Source: Cryptomeria japonica
Lineage: Eukaryota; Streptophyta; Pinopsida; Cupressales; Cupressaceae
Length of the DNA stretch: 64,000 bases
Assembly (NCBI RefSeq): GCF_030272615.1
Contig: NC_081415.1
Coordinates: forward strand, 369,959,667-370,023,666
Direction of reading: 5' to 3'
In this document: one piece after another, positions 47,098-59,780 of the stretch
Layout of the letters: every line of letters begins with the position of its first letter
Numbering within the stretch: position 1 is the first letter of the stretch
Notes under the pieces: generated by a model
Databases searched by the model: none
Told to the model about the DNA's origin: nothing
What the model saw: the letters and a program-made list of their open reading frames with translations, nothing else
Made by a program: the position numbers and the translations under genes

Positions 47098-48340
47098 AAG
47101 CTAAGAAAGATGCACCCACATATTGCTCTCCTTGTCAAAACTGAGCTCAGGAAATTATTAGAAGTGGGATTCATAAGACCAGTTGCTTATCCAGAATGGG
47201 TTTCATTGTACTAGTATCAAAACCAGATAAGAGCATAAGAATCTGCATAGATTTCAGAGATCTGAATAAAGCATGTCGAAAAGATGATTTCCCGCTACCA
47301 AACATTAATATCATAGTAGACTTGTCAGCAGGGCATGAGATGTTTTCATTAATGGATAGCTTCTCAAGATATAATCAAATAAGAATCGCACCTAAAGATC
47401 AAGAGAAGACAACTTTCACCTATGCATGGGGAACATACTATTGGAATGTTATGCCATTTGGGCTTAAGAATGCAGGAGCGACATATCAAAGAGCTATGAT
47501 GATACTTTTTCATGGCATGATGCATACATTCATGGAAGATTATGTCGATGACATATTGCAAAATCTCACACAAGAAAAGAACATTTGAACATTCTAAGCA
47601 ATATTTTTGACAGGCTGGAAAGATATCAATTGAGATTAAATCCAAAGAAATGTGCATTCGGGGTAACCTCTGGAAAGCTCCTTGGGTACATTATATCAGC
47701 TTGTGGCATTGAAGTCGATCCTGGAAAAGTTAAAGCTATCATGGAGATGGAATCACCTAAGAACATAAGTCAATTGCGATCTTTACAAGGAAGGTTGCAA
47801 TCAATCAGGAGATTTGTGTCCCAATTGGCCGATAGATGTCTTCCCTTTACCCATCTTCTACATAAAAATGTTCCATTCAAATGGGATCTAACATGTGAAG
47901 AAGCTTTCTTGCAAATAAAAGAATATCTTATGAGTCCTCTAGTACTGATATCACCAACCAAAGGGAAACCATTGTTACTCTATGTCTCAGCATCAAGTGT
48001 ATCATTAGGCACTCTCCTAGCTCAACACGATGATGAAGGAAAAGAAAGAGCAATTTATTATATCAACAGAACACTTGTTGGATATGAGTTAAATTATTCA
48101 TCAATTGAAAAGATATGTCTAGTAGTTGTATTTGCAACTCAGAAGCTACGACATTATATGTTGATTCATTCTGTAAAACTAATAGCAAAGATAGATTCTC
48201 TCAAATATTTATTGAGCAAGTCAACATTAACAGGGAGACTAGCCAAATGGATTATGATACCGAGTGAATTCGACATAGAATATGTTGATCGGAAAGCCAT
48301 CGAAGGACAAGTCATTGCTGATCAATTGGCTGATGCACCT
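47098..48340 (+). pseudogene. element B reverse transcriptase and Ty3 RNase H
   Basis: Ty3 RT with KLRKMHPHIALLVKTELRKL, ICIDFRDLNKACRKDDFPLP, MFSLMDSFSRYNQIRIAPKD, WNVMPFGLKNAGATYQRAMM and MEDYVDDIL (YVDD intact). Thumb: RLNPKKCAFGVTSGKLLGYI, SLQGRLQSIRRFVSQLADRC. RNase H: PLLLYVSASSVSLGTLLAQH, IYYINRTLVGYELNYSSIEK, with the usual catalytic acids not evident. Frame breaks lie at about 47205 and 47585. Its closest relative in the window is the minus-strand pol at 60252-61592. Confidence 0.93.
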
Positions 48341-48800
48341 TTACAAAATGACATGCCTTTGCACATCAAATTTCCTGATGTAGATATCTTGACAATAAGT
48401 ACAAACTTTTGGGAATTGTACTTTAATGGTTCTTATACTCAATATGGATCAGGTGCAAGAATCTTTTTTATCACACCTCAAGGACATACAATTCTGAAAT
48501 CATATAGAATGAGATTTCCATGCACCAATAATACTACAGAGTATGAAGCATTGGCTATAGGCTCAAAATGGACATTGAATGGAATATTAAAGAACTACAT
48601 GTCTATGGTGATTCACAACTTGTCATTAATCAAATAAATGATGAATATTAAACAAAGGATGATAAGCTTATGCCGTACAAACAGCTAGTGGAAGAATTTA
48701 AAGGACATTTTAAAGAAATCACATTCACCCAGATTCCTAGAAATGAAAATAAAGCAGCAGATGCAATGGCTATAATAGCATCTCTCTTGCAAAATAAAGA
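48341..48800 (+). pseudogene. element B archaeal-type RNase H
   Basis: The second RNase H of Tat elements, here after RT-RNase H and before integrase. It reads WELYFNGSYTQYGSGARIFF, PCTNNTTEYEALAIGSKWTL, VYGDSQLVINQINDEY (in shifted frame), then FTQIPRNENKAADAMAIIAS. The first catalytic Asp (YFDGS in element C) is Asn here (AAT, codon 48425-48427), a G-to-A change. A TAA at 48649-48651 stands where C has Gln (DEYQTKDD). Nuclease activity is therefore lost in this copy. Confidence 0.88.
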
Positions 48801-50159
48801 GAATCAACAACGTTACGAGTTTCTTGTGGAAGATATCTTAACCCCTACCATTCAATCCCAGCATACCTATCAAATTTGCCATATATCAGGAACCAGTCAA
48901 TCCTTATACGGTCAAACCTACCAATATTTAAAAGATCATATCCTTCCTTTGGAATTATCTCGTAATCAACAAAGAAACTTTATCTGTCAGTCCTTTCACT
49001 ATACCATTATTGCTGATATCATATATAGGCATGGTCTAGATGGTACATTGTTGAGATGTCTTGAAAAAGATGAATCTGAGAGAGTTCTTAATGACATTCA
49101 TGCGGGTATTTTTGGTACACACTCAAGTGGTTTAACATTGGCTAAGAAACTTATTTGTATGGGTTACTTTTGGCCTACTATGGAAAGATACTCATTCACC
49201 TATGCTAAAAAGTGTAAACAATGTCAAATTCATGGAAATCTAATTCATGCACCAGCACAAGAGTTATATCCTATGATAGGATCATGGCCATTTTCACAGC
49301 GGGGCCTAGATTTGGTAGGAAAGATCAATCCCTCATCCTCTAACGACCATAAATTCATTCTAGTGGCTACTGAATATTTTACTAAGTGGATTGAAGCAGT
49401 GCCTTTAACAACAGTGACAAGAAAACAAATATCATCATTATCTTGAATTATATAATCTATCGCTATGGAGTTCCTATGACCATTATCACTGATAATGGAA
49501 GACCATTCAAAAATCAAGATGTAAAAGAGCTATGTGAAAAATTTCATATCCAACATATGTTCTCTACTCCATATTATCCACAAGGTAATGGTCAAGCTGA
49601 GGCATCAAACAAAACTATCTTAAAAATATTGAATAAAATAGTCAATGAAGTTGGAAAAGACTGGCACATTCAGCTAAATCCCACTCTTTGGGCATACCGA
49701 ACTAGTGTCCGCACTCCAACAGGGGCAACTCCATATTGTTTGGTCTATGGATCAGAAGCTATATTACTTATAGAAGTAGAGATACCTTCTCTACGAGTAT
49801 CCTTGCATGGTCTTATATCAGAAGAAGAACAAAGAGTCTTTCGACTCCAGGAACTAGAACTGATTCAAGAACATCGCCAAAATGCAACAGACCATTTGAA
49901 AGTATACCAACAAAGAATGCCATGAAGCTATAACCACAGAGTCAAGTTGCACACTTTCCAAATTGGGGACATAGTTCTAAGGGAGAATCTGAGAATTCAA
50001 CAAGACCGAGAAGAGAAGGGAAAATTTGAACCAAATTGGCTAGGACGTTTTGTCATAGTAGCAATATATGGATCGGGAGCATACAAGTTATCTACCCCTG
50101 AAGGTGATTGGTTTGATGAACTTATCAATTCTATCCATCTCAAGAAATTATATGCTTGA
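48801..50159 (+). pseudogene. element B integrase
   Basis: HHCC region IHAGIFGTHSSGLTLAKKL and CKQCQIHGN. Core: GLDLVGKINPSSSNDHKF, VATEYFTKWIEAVPLTTVT, IITDNGRPFKNQDVKEL, NGQAEASNKTILKIL, so D, D and E are all present. C-terminal: HTFQIGDIVLRENLRIQQDR, FEPNWLGRFVIVAIYGSGAY (GRF where C has GPF) and EGDWFDELINSIHLKKLYA, stop at 50157-50159. Frame breaks occur at about 49445 and 49923. There is no chromodomain. Confidence 0.92.
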
Positions 50160-51899
50160 GATATAAAGTCCTGGGAAAAATCAATAAAAGGCATATAAAG
50201 TCTTGAAGAAATCAGTAAAAATAAAAAAGCAGAAAATCCCTAAAAAGTATAAAACAACAAAAATGCAATAAATTTAGATGGTGAAAATCTGGTAAACAGG
50301 CACTATCTAAAAAGTGAGTTCCTCCATCCATGAGATCACTTTGCGCACCTATACACTCCATCCTCTCGCATTTATCACTTCCATCTATCTTAGCTTATCC
50401 ATTCCATCTTTCACAACCATTGCTCTGAACCATTTAGCAAGAAATATGCAGCTTACCAACAATTATAACCTTTTGACATACTTGCCATAGTCACTGTCTT
50501 AGATTTTATCAGTATCTATCAATCTGCATTTCTATTCTGTCATGGTTTGGATCTTGATCAATTCATACATCCACAATAAATTTTTGTTTCTACTAGGGGA
50601 AAAATCCTAATTCCTTTTGCTAAGGTGATCTTTTGAAAACTTAAAAATCCAAAAACATTCAAAAAACTTACAAAAAAAAAACCAAAAACATCTAGGGTTT
50701 TGAATTAGATAACAAGCAAAAAAAGCAACAAATCAATCAAGGCATCTCATCAACAACTGAATCGTTAAACTTAGAAAATGAAGAATCAACCCGCAAGCTA
50801 TAAAGGATTATCAAAGATCATTCATCAAGATGATTATATCAGTTAATGACCATAAGAACATGTGAATGACATACAAGATTCAATGTTTATATCTTGATTT
50901 TTACTAATCATGTACTCTATGCAACTCAAGGATGTCCATGACTAGAGGAGCTATGATGGGGCATGATTATTTTCTTTGATTGCTATCTGTGGTTTATCTC
51001 TTACTACAGTATGAACTTGTCTCAGGATATGATCAGCAAAAGATCAAGGAGGACGTTCCAAGTCATGCATGAAAGGAGATACTCCTTGTCTGTTCTACAA
51101 GCAATACTCAGGTCAACTTGATCCATTATATCAAGTTGCTTGTATTAATTTTCTATATCAAAATCCATGTAAGAAATACTCAGGTCATCTTGAATCATTA
51201 TGTCAAGTTGCTTGTATTTTCTTACAATATTTTTAAGCTCAATGATGAAATCAAGCACTGTTACAAGATAGCATATGAAGAATGACAGTATAAATTTTAT
51301 TTAGTTCATTTCATTAGCTCATTATTCATTTGCATTATAAGCATCCATTTTTTAGCTGCATTATAAGCATATCATTTCATTAGCAGGTCAACGATCATAA
51401 ATAAAGATTGAGTATACTTGGACAAATAAAAACAATTTGCATTTAATCATTGTAGGTGCATTCATTTTTAATCGTTATTCATTTCATTTTAGCTGCATTT
51501 TATCATTGTATTAAGTGCATTCAATTAAGTGCATTTCATTAACCATATAGTGTATCATTATTATTTGCATTATCATTCCATTTATCATTTAGTTGCATGC
51601 ATAAAATTTCAAAAGAAACATTTCATATAGATCATTTGTATGTACATCATCATAATCATTAATCAATCATTCATTTGCATTTTCATATAGATCATTTGCA
51701 TTTGCATCAGTTAAGTAATAATTTTCATTTGCATCCAAAATCATCAAAATCAAAGCAAAAACATTTATCATTGCATCATGTAAGTCATTATCATCATATC
51801 ATTATCCATCTACTCATTGCATCCATCTAATCCAAGCATCTAAGCATCCATAAAATCAAATCATATAAGCATATAGAACATCATCAAATAAAGTAACAT
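50160..51899. other. element B non-coding region between pol and antisense gene
   Basis: It begins with the usual Tat post-pol sequence (ATAAAGTCCTGGG..., GGTGAAAATCTGGTAAACAGG, start 50278). It includes a 72-bp direct repeat with hairpins at 51103-51225. 51290-51850 is rich in ATCATTTGCAT/CATTATCAT motifs. The part up to about 51590 has an inverted counterpart in element C (56883-58401); the part after that has a counterpart in H (15582 onward). No protein frame is convincing. Confidence 0.75.
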
Positions 51900-54135
51900 G
51901 CATAATAAAAAGAATCATCATATAGAATCCATGTCTAGATATAGATCATCATAAAGCAATAAAAGTCCAAGTATACAGTGATATCAAATAAACAATATAA
52001 ATGCTCCAAATCAAGTCACGACTGTCTTGTACCACTACCACCTGAATCTGTCCGTCTCTGTGGCTATGGGCGAGAGGATCCTCCAAATGCTTGTCTACCA
52101 TGCTCACCACTCCTCTAAGGAGGTCCCATGACAGAACCACTGCTAGTGTCCATCAACACGGTGGTCTGATAACTACCTACTCTCTGGCTCTCTACAACTG
52201 CCTCCTCATATTGTCATCGCCAGTAGGAAGTCTCCTTCTCGACCCAAAATAATGCTCCAATAGTGTCCACTGAGAGAGTACCTGATCCAACTTGTTGAAT
52301 ATGATCTAGAAGACTCGGAGTATCCTGTTGTCTCCTAACAGCTATGTCTCTCTCAGTCATAAGAGTCTGTATATGTGCTCGAAGCTGATCAATCTATGCT
52401 CTCAGACTATCAATAGTATCATGCCTTGGCACATCATGCTCTGATATAACTACATCTAGCATATCCTACACTGGTGCAACCTGCTTTGGTAGATCCTATT
52501 GTGGTGCATGAATCCCAATCCCCTCACCACCAACCTGTCCAATTGCTGGAACCTCAGTCTGAGTAACTCTCCAAACTCGTCATCTAACTAGGGGAATATG
52601 ATCCTGAGGATCCTCATCATCACCACCATGAGCTGCAATAACTCTAGGATCTGGCTGAATCAGTCCAAAATCAATACCTCTCCCACAACCCCCATCCAAT
52701 CTAGTCACCCTGCCCCCTCTCAATGGTAATCCTCTAGTTGATGTCATCCATACCCTACCAGTATCCCTCCCAATCCATCCACCATCTCTCCCACCCATAG
52801 GACAAGGTCTATCAATCTTGCCAACCGGTCCAAATGGTCCTCCATGGACTCTCAATCGACATCCTCTTCGTCCAGGTCCACCACCACCACCACCTCCATC
52901 CCCACCATCATCTCCACCTCTCCTAGCCTCATGTGCAGCTCTAAGCTCTTGTCTACGTCTCCATCTCCTACTAACAGGATCATCTGAATCATCATTGTCA
53001 TCTCTTGAGCTAGGAGGAGGATCTGCTGGATCCGTAATCCAAGGAAATGGATGAGCTAATAAATACTGAGCATACTTTGCAGTAACCCCAGGATCAAGAA
53101 TGTTTAATCTCATATTGTAAGACACTCTTGGAGTAGCAACAAAATCTGCACGAGCAATCTCAAATGACAAAGATGGTCCCTAATCTCTATATCACCGAGC
53201 ATAAATCGTCACACCAATAGGCATAGGCTGAATGATACCAAACTGCCTCAAAATCCGACCAATAAACTGTCACTCAATAATGAAGGGTGTACGACCAAGG
53301 AGATATCTACTCTGCATGATAAATGGTAATGTCTATGCATCATCCATCCATGGCCCACAATTAACATATGGTCTCCAAATAATACTATCTAAAGAATCAA
53401 GAACCTAACGCCAATACTCCATCTTACCTAGCTTGGGCTGAGTAATGATACCTGCATAAAAATAAACATATGGTTGCCTCTCTCCATGAACTCTATAATG
53501 GATAGGCCGAGTAACAACAATGTGCTCCCAGCACCAGATCTGTAATAAAGTACATCCTGTCGATAAACTAGCACTCTCATCATACACAACCTGGTGTAGA
53601 TCATGATATAAATGTTCTAGCATACAAACACCCCAAGCATATCATGTACGATGCTGCATCATACTCAGTAGAACCTCACCCCATCCAACTTGTAAACCTC
53701 GAGATGACCTATTAGGACATATAAATCCACCAATCAAACCAGCAAGAATAACAGGAAGAGTCTCATAGTACATCACCATGTCTACCCATCAGATCTCTCC
53801 TCTACTGATGCTCTCATCAGCAAAAATGACTCTGCAAGCCTCGGTCCCAACGTGATCCTGATAATCATACTGCACTAGCTCCCCAGTCACCGGGATATGC
53901 AGAATCCTATAGACATCCTCTAGCGTAACACTAATCTCACTCATCGGTAGGTGGAGAGTGTTATGCTCACTATGCCATCTCTTGGCTAATGCAGTCAACA
54001 AACCTCTGTTATGCATAATCTCTGGCATAAACAATAAATGACTTAAACCACAGGCATCTATGTGTCTAATCTTAGCCTGGGACAACTCTGGAACTAAATG
54101 ACACATGGCCGGTAATTTCTCCTGACACTAGAGAA
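51900..54135 (-). pseudogene. element B: antisense gene with plant mobile domain (PMD)
   Basis: The frame runs on the minus strand, opposite to the retrotransposon. It reads LSQAKIRHIDACGLSHLLFM, LLTALAKRWHSEHNTLHLPM, EISVTLEDVYRILHIPVTGE, then QLPYVYF-like and LGKMEYWR, WRPYVNCGPWMDDA, SRYLLGRTPFIIE. These are the landmarks of the plant mobile (aminotransferase-like) domain, known from host MAIN/MAIL proteins and from transposons. After the domain come SFEIARADFVATPRVSYNMR, an acidic run (DDNDDSDD), a Gly/Arg-rich stretch (about 52850-52920) and a Gln/Asp-rich tail. Three long pieces (54106-53789, 53623-53405, 53170-52580) share one frame and are separated by few stops. Extra antisense genes between pol and the 3' LTR are known in Tat elements; function is unknown. 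Confidence 0.8.
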
Positions 54136-54690
54136 CATCAAGTTTCTCCTGTTTTTCCAAAGAAAACAATCAATCAAGCTAATCAAAGCTATCTACCAAT
54201 CAATCAAATCAAATTGGCTCAATCATCAATCAATCAATCAAATCAAGCTATCGACCAATCAAATCAATCAATCAAATCAAATTGAAGCAACTTAAGCTAT
54301 CAAATAATTTTAAACCTATCAATCATCAAATCTATCATCAATTTCTTAGAAGCTACTCAATCTAGATACAGCTACTCAATCAAGCTAAACAAAGCTATTC
54401 AATCATCAAATCTATCAATAAAGCTAAACAAAGCTAATCAATCATCAAATCTATCAATCAAGCTAATCACAACTACTCAATAATCCAATTTATCACTCAA
54501 GCTAATCAGAGCTACTTTATTAATCAAGCTACTCAAAGGTACTCGATCAAGCAATCAAAACTATCTATGAATCATGCAATCATGCAATCAAGACTCTATT
54601 TCATCCACAATGCGTATTACACATGTTAAATCTAATCATCAAAAGTGATTTTAAACCTTCGCACTTATAAAAAATACCAACTTTGAACAA
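54136..54690. repeat. degenerate ATCAATCAA / CTATCAA repeat tract
   Basis: Irregular short repeats of ATCAATCA, AAATCAAGCTA and CTACTCAATCAAGCTA fill this stretch upstream of the antisense gene. A similar tract at 28800-29090 in element H shows that it is an old part of the element. Confidence 0.75.
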
Positions 54691-54692
54691 AA

Positions 54693-54992
54693 GCGCTATC
54701 CTATCAAGCATATGCGCTAAAAAACGATGCATATGCTCTATTATAAGCAAAAGTGCTATCTTTTCAAGCACATGCGCTAAACAACAATGCATATGCGCTA
54801 TTCTATGCAAAAGCGCTACCATTTCATGCATTTGCGCTAACAAATCAAACAAACACGCTAAAACACACAAAAGCGCTAACAATCTATGCATTTGCGCTAA
54901 CATACAAAGCAAAAGCGCTAAATCAAGCATTTGTGCTAACCAAAATTGCATATGCGCTAAACTAAATTGCAAATGCGCTAATCTAAAAATCG
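54693..54992. repeat. 60-bp higher-order tandem repeat (21+21+18), five units
   Basis: The core GCGCTA or a one-base variant recurs at 54693, 54714, 54735, 54753, 54774, 54795, 54813, 54834, 54855, 54873, 54894, 54915, 54933, 54954 and 54975. Steps are 21, 21, 18 repeated five times without a slip. Monomers read roughly CAAAAGCGCTA or GCATATGCGCTAA. All steps are multiples of three and the minus strand stays open for 136 codons (55011-54601), giving a 20-residue Leu/Ala/His/Met-rich repeat. Whether this is translated is unknown. Confidence 0.93.
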
Positions 54993-55495
54993 AAAAAATT
55001 GAAATTTTCAAAAATTAAAAAAAGAGTGCCTAAAACATGAAATTTTGAATGAAAACTTGAAAACAAAGCTCGGGATAACAAAGCTCGGGATAAGATACAT
55101 ACTGGATACCCATACTCGGCTGGCCGCTGATATCGCTGAACTTGTTCAAATCGATGACACTCCACTAGAATCACCATTTTGGCCACCTCAGCAAGAATAT
55201 TCTCTCCAAAAGGTGATAAGGATAACAATGAAGTTAAAATTAGCCTTGGTTAATTTTATATTAACCATTTCAAGAGTAATTGATTTCAACAATGGGGCAA
55301 TTTAATTTGTTTTTTACAAATGAATTTAATTGACTAAATTTCTTATCACAATATCATGAGATTAATCATTCACACTAAAATTTTTGACAATTTCATGATC
55401 AATCTCTTGAAGGGGCACACAATCTGGATTTTCAATTTCTATCAGGCATTATTGAGACTTGATTTAATCTTTGAAACAATGTTGTCTCGACATCA

Positions 55496-55513
55496 TTTCA
55501 AAGAGGGGAAAAA
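55496..55513 (+). promoter_or_regulatory. element B polypurine tract
   Basis: CAAAGAGGGGAAAAA lies immediately before the LTR start TGTATACACC at 55514. It matches the tract before the H LTR at 29938-29951 and shows that element B runs left to right. Confidence 0.85.
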
Positions 55514-56882
55514 TGTATACACCTAAAAATTGGCTATGAGCAATTAAATAAATATTTATTTAATATTTATTCTTCTATTAAATAGTTAATTCGAAAAGAT
55601 TAATTAATTTAATTCATTTTCATATCTTTCTATTAATTAATATTTTATTAATTAATTCATTATCCCATTCTTCCGAATTAATTAAATATCTAATATTTAA
55701 TTATCTTATTCCTCTAATTAATTAAATATCTAATATTTAATTATTCCTCTAACCAAGTTAATTAAATATCTAATATTTAATTATCTTATTCCTCTAATTA
55801 GTTAAATATCTAATATTTAATTATTCCTCTAACCAAGTTAATTAAATATCTAATATTTAATTACCTTATTCCTCTAATTAATTAAATATCTAATATTTAA
55901 TTATTCCTCTAATCAAGTTAATTAAATATCTAATATTTAATTATCTCCTCCAAGCAATTAAATATCTAATATTTAATAGTTATTCTCCTATCCTATAGTC
56001 TCAAATATTAAATAATTCCTAAATTATTTAATCCCTTTTCCAACTCACCCTCCATCTCCACTTCATCTTCCCTTTGCCAACTCATCAAACATGTGGCTAA
56101 ATAAATTAATATTCCTTAAATATTAATTCATGATTTATCTTCAACCTCCAAAATTAATGAAATTGTGTACGTACACACATTTCATAACCATTTCCTATAT
56201 TCTCTCCAACACCCCCTACATCTTGGGAAGGACTTGAGTCCACTTGTCCTACCATGACTAAATTTCCTCCAACCATCCCTAGATTCCCTCAGTCAGCAAC
56301 CCAGTCAAGGTGAGATGAGTGACACTTGTCTTCTCCTTCCCCCTTTCTCTCAACCTTCACCTTTGCTCATAGCCATTCAAATCTGTAGATCTGATCATGA
56401 CCCTTGATCTAAGCCACATCATCTTATCCTCTCAAAGTCTATAAAACCAAGAGCTTCAATTGAGAGGAAGAGAGAGTCTTCAAAAATAGTTTTCAAGCCA
56501 ATCTTATGCATCCGTGAGTTTTTGAAGCAATTAGCAAATAGCAAATATAATTTTAGCAATATTATCATATAGTATCATTTAGCATAATCATGTAGCTTTG
56601 CATATCATACTATCAGTTAACTACAAGTTATCAGTCTATTCTTCATATGCCATCTTGGAAGCCAACAATGCATTGTTTGAGAGCACACCATCAGCAACCA
56701 AGAATAGTGGAGTTAGGACACAATGAGACATAAGCCATGAAGGTAAAATAATGTTTTATTTTAGTATGTATTTCATGTAGTTTCATTGGTGGATTTTGGA
56801 TTTCCTGTATGCATTTCCATTGTATTTTGTGAAACTAGCTTATTACAGGTAACATTCTAAGGATGAAATTCAAGCTCACACA
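55514..56882 (+). repeat. element B 3' LTR
   Basis: TGTATACACC...GCTCACACA, 1369 bases, with eight 40-bp minisatellite units (55681-55980). It is nearly identical, in inverted orientation, to 14166-15581, which makes that LTR its best partner. It is followed by AATGG (56883-56887) and then, without a gap, by minus-strand element C sequence. Confidence 0.93.
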
Positions 56883-58401
56883 AATGGAATTTAAAAATAA
56901 TGTGAAAAGTCAAATACAATGATTGATTGTTTATATGATTATGAGTCCAAGTGCAAAGATGCAATTAAATAAGATGAAATGATAATGCAAATAATAATGA
57001 TGATACACTACATGATTAATGAAATGCACTTATGATGAATGCAAATTAATGCAATGATTAAAATACAACTAAATGAAATGGATGATGATTAAAATGATTC
57101 TAAAATGAATGCACTGATGATGATCAAATGCAAATTGTTTTTGTTTGTCCAAGTATACTCAATCTTGATTTATGACCTTTGATCTATGAATGAAATGAAA
57201 TGCTTATAATGCAACTAACAATGAATGCTTATAATGCAGATGAATAATGAGCTAATCTAAAATGATGAACTGATTAAAAACTATACTGTCATTCTTCATA
57301 TTCTATCTTGTAACAATTCTTGATTTCATCATTGAGCTTTAAAATGTTGTACAAAAATACAAGGAACTTGACATAATGATCCAAGATGACTCGAGTATTT
57401 CTTACATGGATTTTGATATGGCAAGTTAATACAAGAAACTTGATATAATGAGTCAAGCTGACCTGATTATTGCTTGCAGAATAGACAAGGATTGTCTCCT
57501 TTCATGCATGACTTGGAACGTCCTCCTTGATCTTTTTCTGATCATATCCCAAGACAAGTACATACCGTAGTAAGAGATAAATCACAAACAACAATCAAAG
57601 AAAAATAAACATGCATCATAGCTTCTCTAGTCATGGACATCCTTGAGTCGCATAGAGTACATGATTAGCAATAAAATTAAGATATAAACACTGAATCTTG
57701 TATGTCATTCACATGTTCTTATGGTCATTAACTGATATAATCATCGTGATGAATGATCTTTGATAATCCTTTATTACTTGCTGATTGATTCTTCAGTTTT
57801 TTGAGTTTCATGATTCAGTTATTGATGAAATGCCTTGATTTTTGTTGCTTTGTTGCTCATTATCTGTTTCAAAACCCTAGGTGTTTTTGGTTTTTCTAAT
57901 TTTTCTGAATGTTTTGGGATTTTCAAATATTCAAAAGATCACCTTAGCAAAAGGAATTAGGATTTTTCCCCTAGCGGAAACAAAAATTTATTATGGATGT
58001 GTGTATTGATCAAGATCCAAACCATAGCGGGATACAAATGCAGATTGATTGATTCTGATAAAATCTAAGATAGTGACTACGACAAGTGTGTCAAAATTCA
58101 TAATTGTTGGTAAGCTGCATATTTCATGCAAAATGGTTCAAAGCAATGGATGTGAAAGATGGAATAAATGAGATAGGATAGATGGAAGCGATAGATGCAA
58201 TATGATGGAGTGGATTTGGTGCGCAAAGCAATCTCATAGATGGAGGAACTTACTTTGTAGATATTGCCTATTTACCAGGTTTCCACCATCTAAATTTATT
58301 GCACTTTTATCTCTTTTAGGGATTTTCTGCTTTTCGGATGTTTACTGATTTTTTTCAGGACTTTATATGCTTTTTATTGATTTTTTCCAAGACTTTATAT
58401 C
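56883..58401 (-). other. element C non-coding region downstream of pol
   Basis: This is the inverted counterpart of 50160-51590 in element B: the same post-pol sequence, the same hairpin direct repeat (57350-57480) and the same ATGCAAAT-rich end. It stops abruptly at the element B LTR, at the position where the H fragment begins on the other contig. Confidence 0.8.
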
Positions 58402-59780
58402 TCAAGCATAGAATTTCTTGAGATGGATAGAATTGATAGGTTCATCAAACCAATCACCTTCGGGGGTAGATAACTTGTATGCTCCTAATCCATATGCTGC
58501 TACTATGAGAAAAGGTCCTAGCCAATTTGGTTCAAATTTTCCCTTCTTGTCTCAGTCTTCTTGATTTCTTGGATTCTCCCTTAGAACTATATCTCAAATT
58601 TGAAAAATGCGCGGCTTGGCCCTATGGTTATAACTTATTGCCATTCTTTGTTGATATACTCTTAAATGATCTGTTGCATTTTGGCGACGTTCCTGAATCA
58701 ATTCAAGTTCCTAGAGTTGAGAGACTTGTTGTTCTTCCTTTGGTATATGACCTTTCAAGGATACTTGTAGAGAAGGTATCTCTACTTCTATAGGTAATAT
58801 GGCTTCTAATCCATAGACCAAACAATATGGAGTTGCCCCCGTTGGAGTGCAGATGCTAGTTCAGTATGCCCAAAGAGTAGGATTTAGCTGAATGTGCCAG
58901 TCTTTCCAGCTTTATTGATTGTTTTCTTCAAGATTTTCAAGATAGTTTTGTTTGATGCCTTAGATTGACAATTTCCCTGTAGATAATATGGAGTAGAAAA
59001 CCTATGTTGGATATGAAATTGTTCACATAGCTCCTTCACATCTTGATTTTTAAATGGTCTTCCATTATCAGTGATAATGATCATAGGAACTCCATAGAGA
59101 CAGATTATATAATTCAAAATGAATGATGATATTTGTTTTCCTGTCACTATTGTTAAAGGCACTGCTTCAATCCATTTAGTAAAATATTCAGTAGCAACCA
59201 AAATAAACTTATGTCCATTAGAAGATGAGGGATTTATCTTTCCTACCAAATCAAGGCCCCATTGAGAAAATGACCATGATCTGGTCATAGGATATAACTC
59301 TTGTGTCGGTGCATGAATGAGATTCCCATGGATCTGACATTGTTTGCATTTTCTAGCATATGTGAATGAATCTCTCTCCATAGTAGGCCAATAGTAATCC
59401 ATACGAAGAAGTTTCTTAGCCAATGTTAAACCACTTGAGTGTGTTCCACAAATACCTGCATGAACTTCATTAAGAACTTTCTCAGATTCTTCTTGTTCAA
59501 GACATCTTAACAAAGTACCATCTAGACCATGCCTATATAGGATATCGACAATAATAGTATAGCGAGAGGACTGACAGATAAAATTCCTTCTCTGATTGGG
59601 GGAAAAGTCAAGAGGAAGGATATTTTCTTTTAAATATTGATAAGTTTGACTGTATAAGAATTGACTGGTTCCTGATATATGGCAAATTTGGTAGGTATGT
59701 TGGGATTGAATGGTAGGGGTTAAGATATCTTCCACGATAAATTCATAATGATGTTGATTTTCCTTATTTTGCAAGAGAGA
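58402..59780 (-). pseudogene. element C integrase
   Basis: Same protein as in B. HHCC: VHAGICGTHSSGLTLAKKLL, CKQCQIHGN. Core: WGLDLVGKINPSSSNGHKFI, IIITDNGRPFKNQDVKELCE, GNCQSKASNKTILKIL. Here GQAEASNK of B reads CQSKASNK, so the catalytic Glu is Lys and the enzyme is dead. The C-terminus keeps the GPF motif (NWLGPFLIVAAYGLGAYKL) that is altered in B, ending with the stop at 58402-58404. Confidence 0.9.

Noticed and set aside
52818-53054. Plus-strand proline/serine-rich frame with a run of prolines
   Set aside because: It is the complement of the Gly-rich part of the antisense PMD gene, whose minus-strand frame has recognisable domains.
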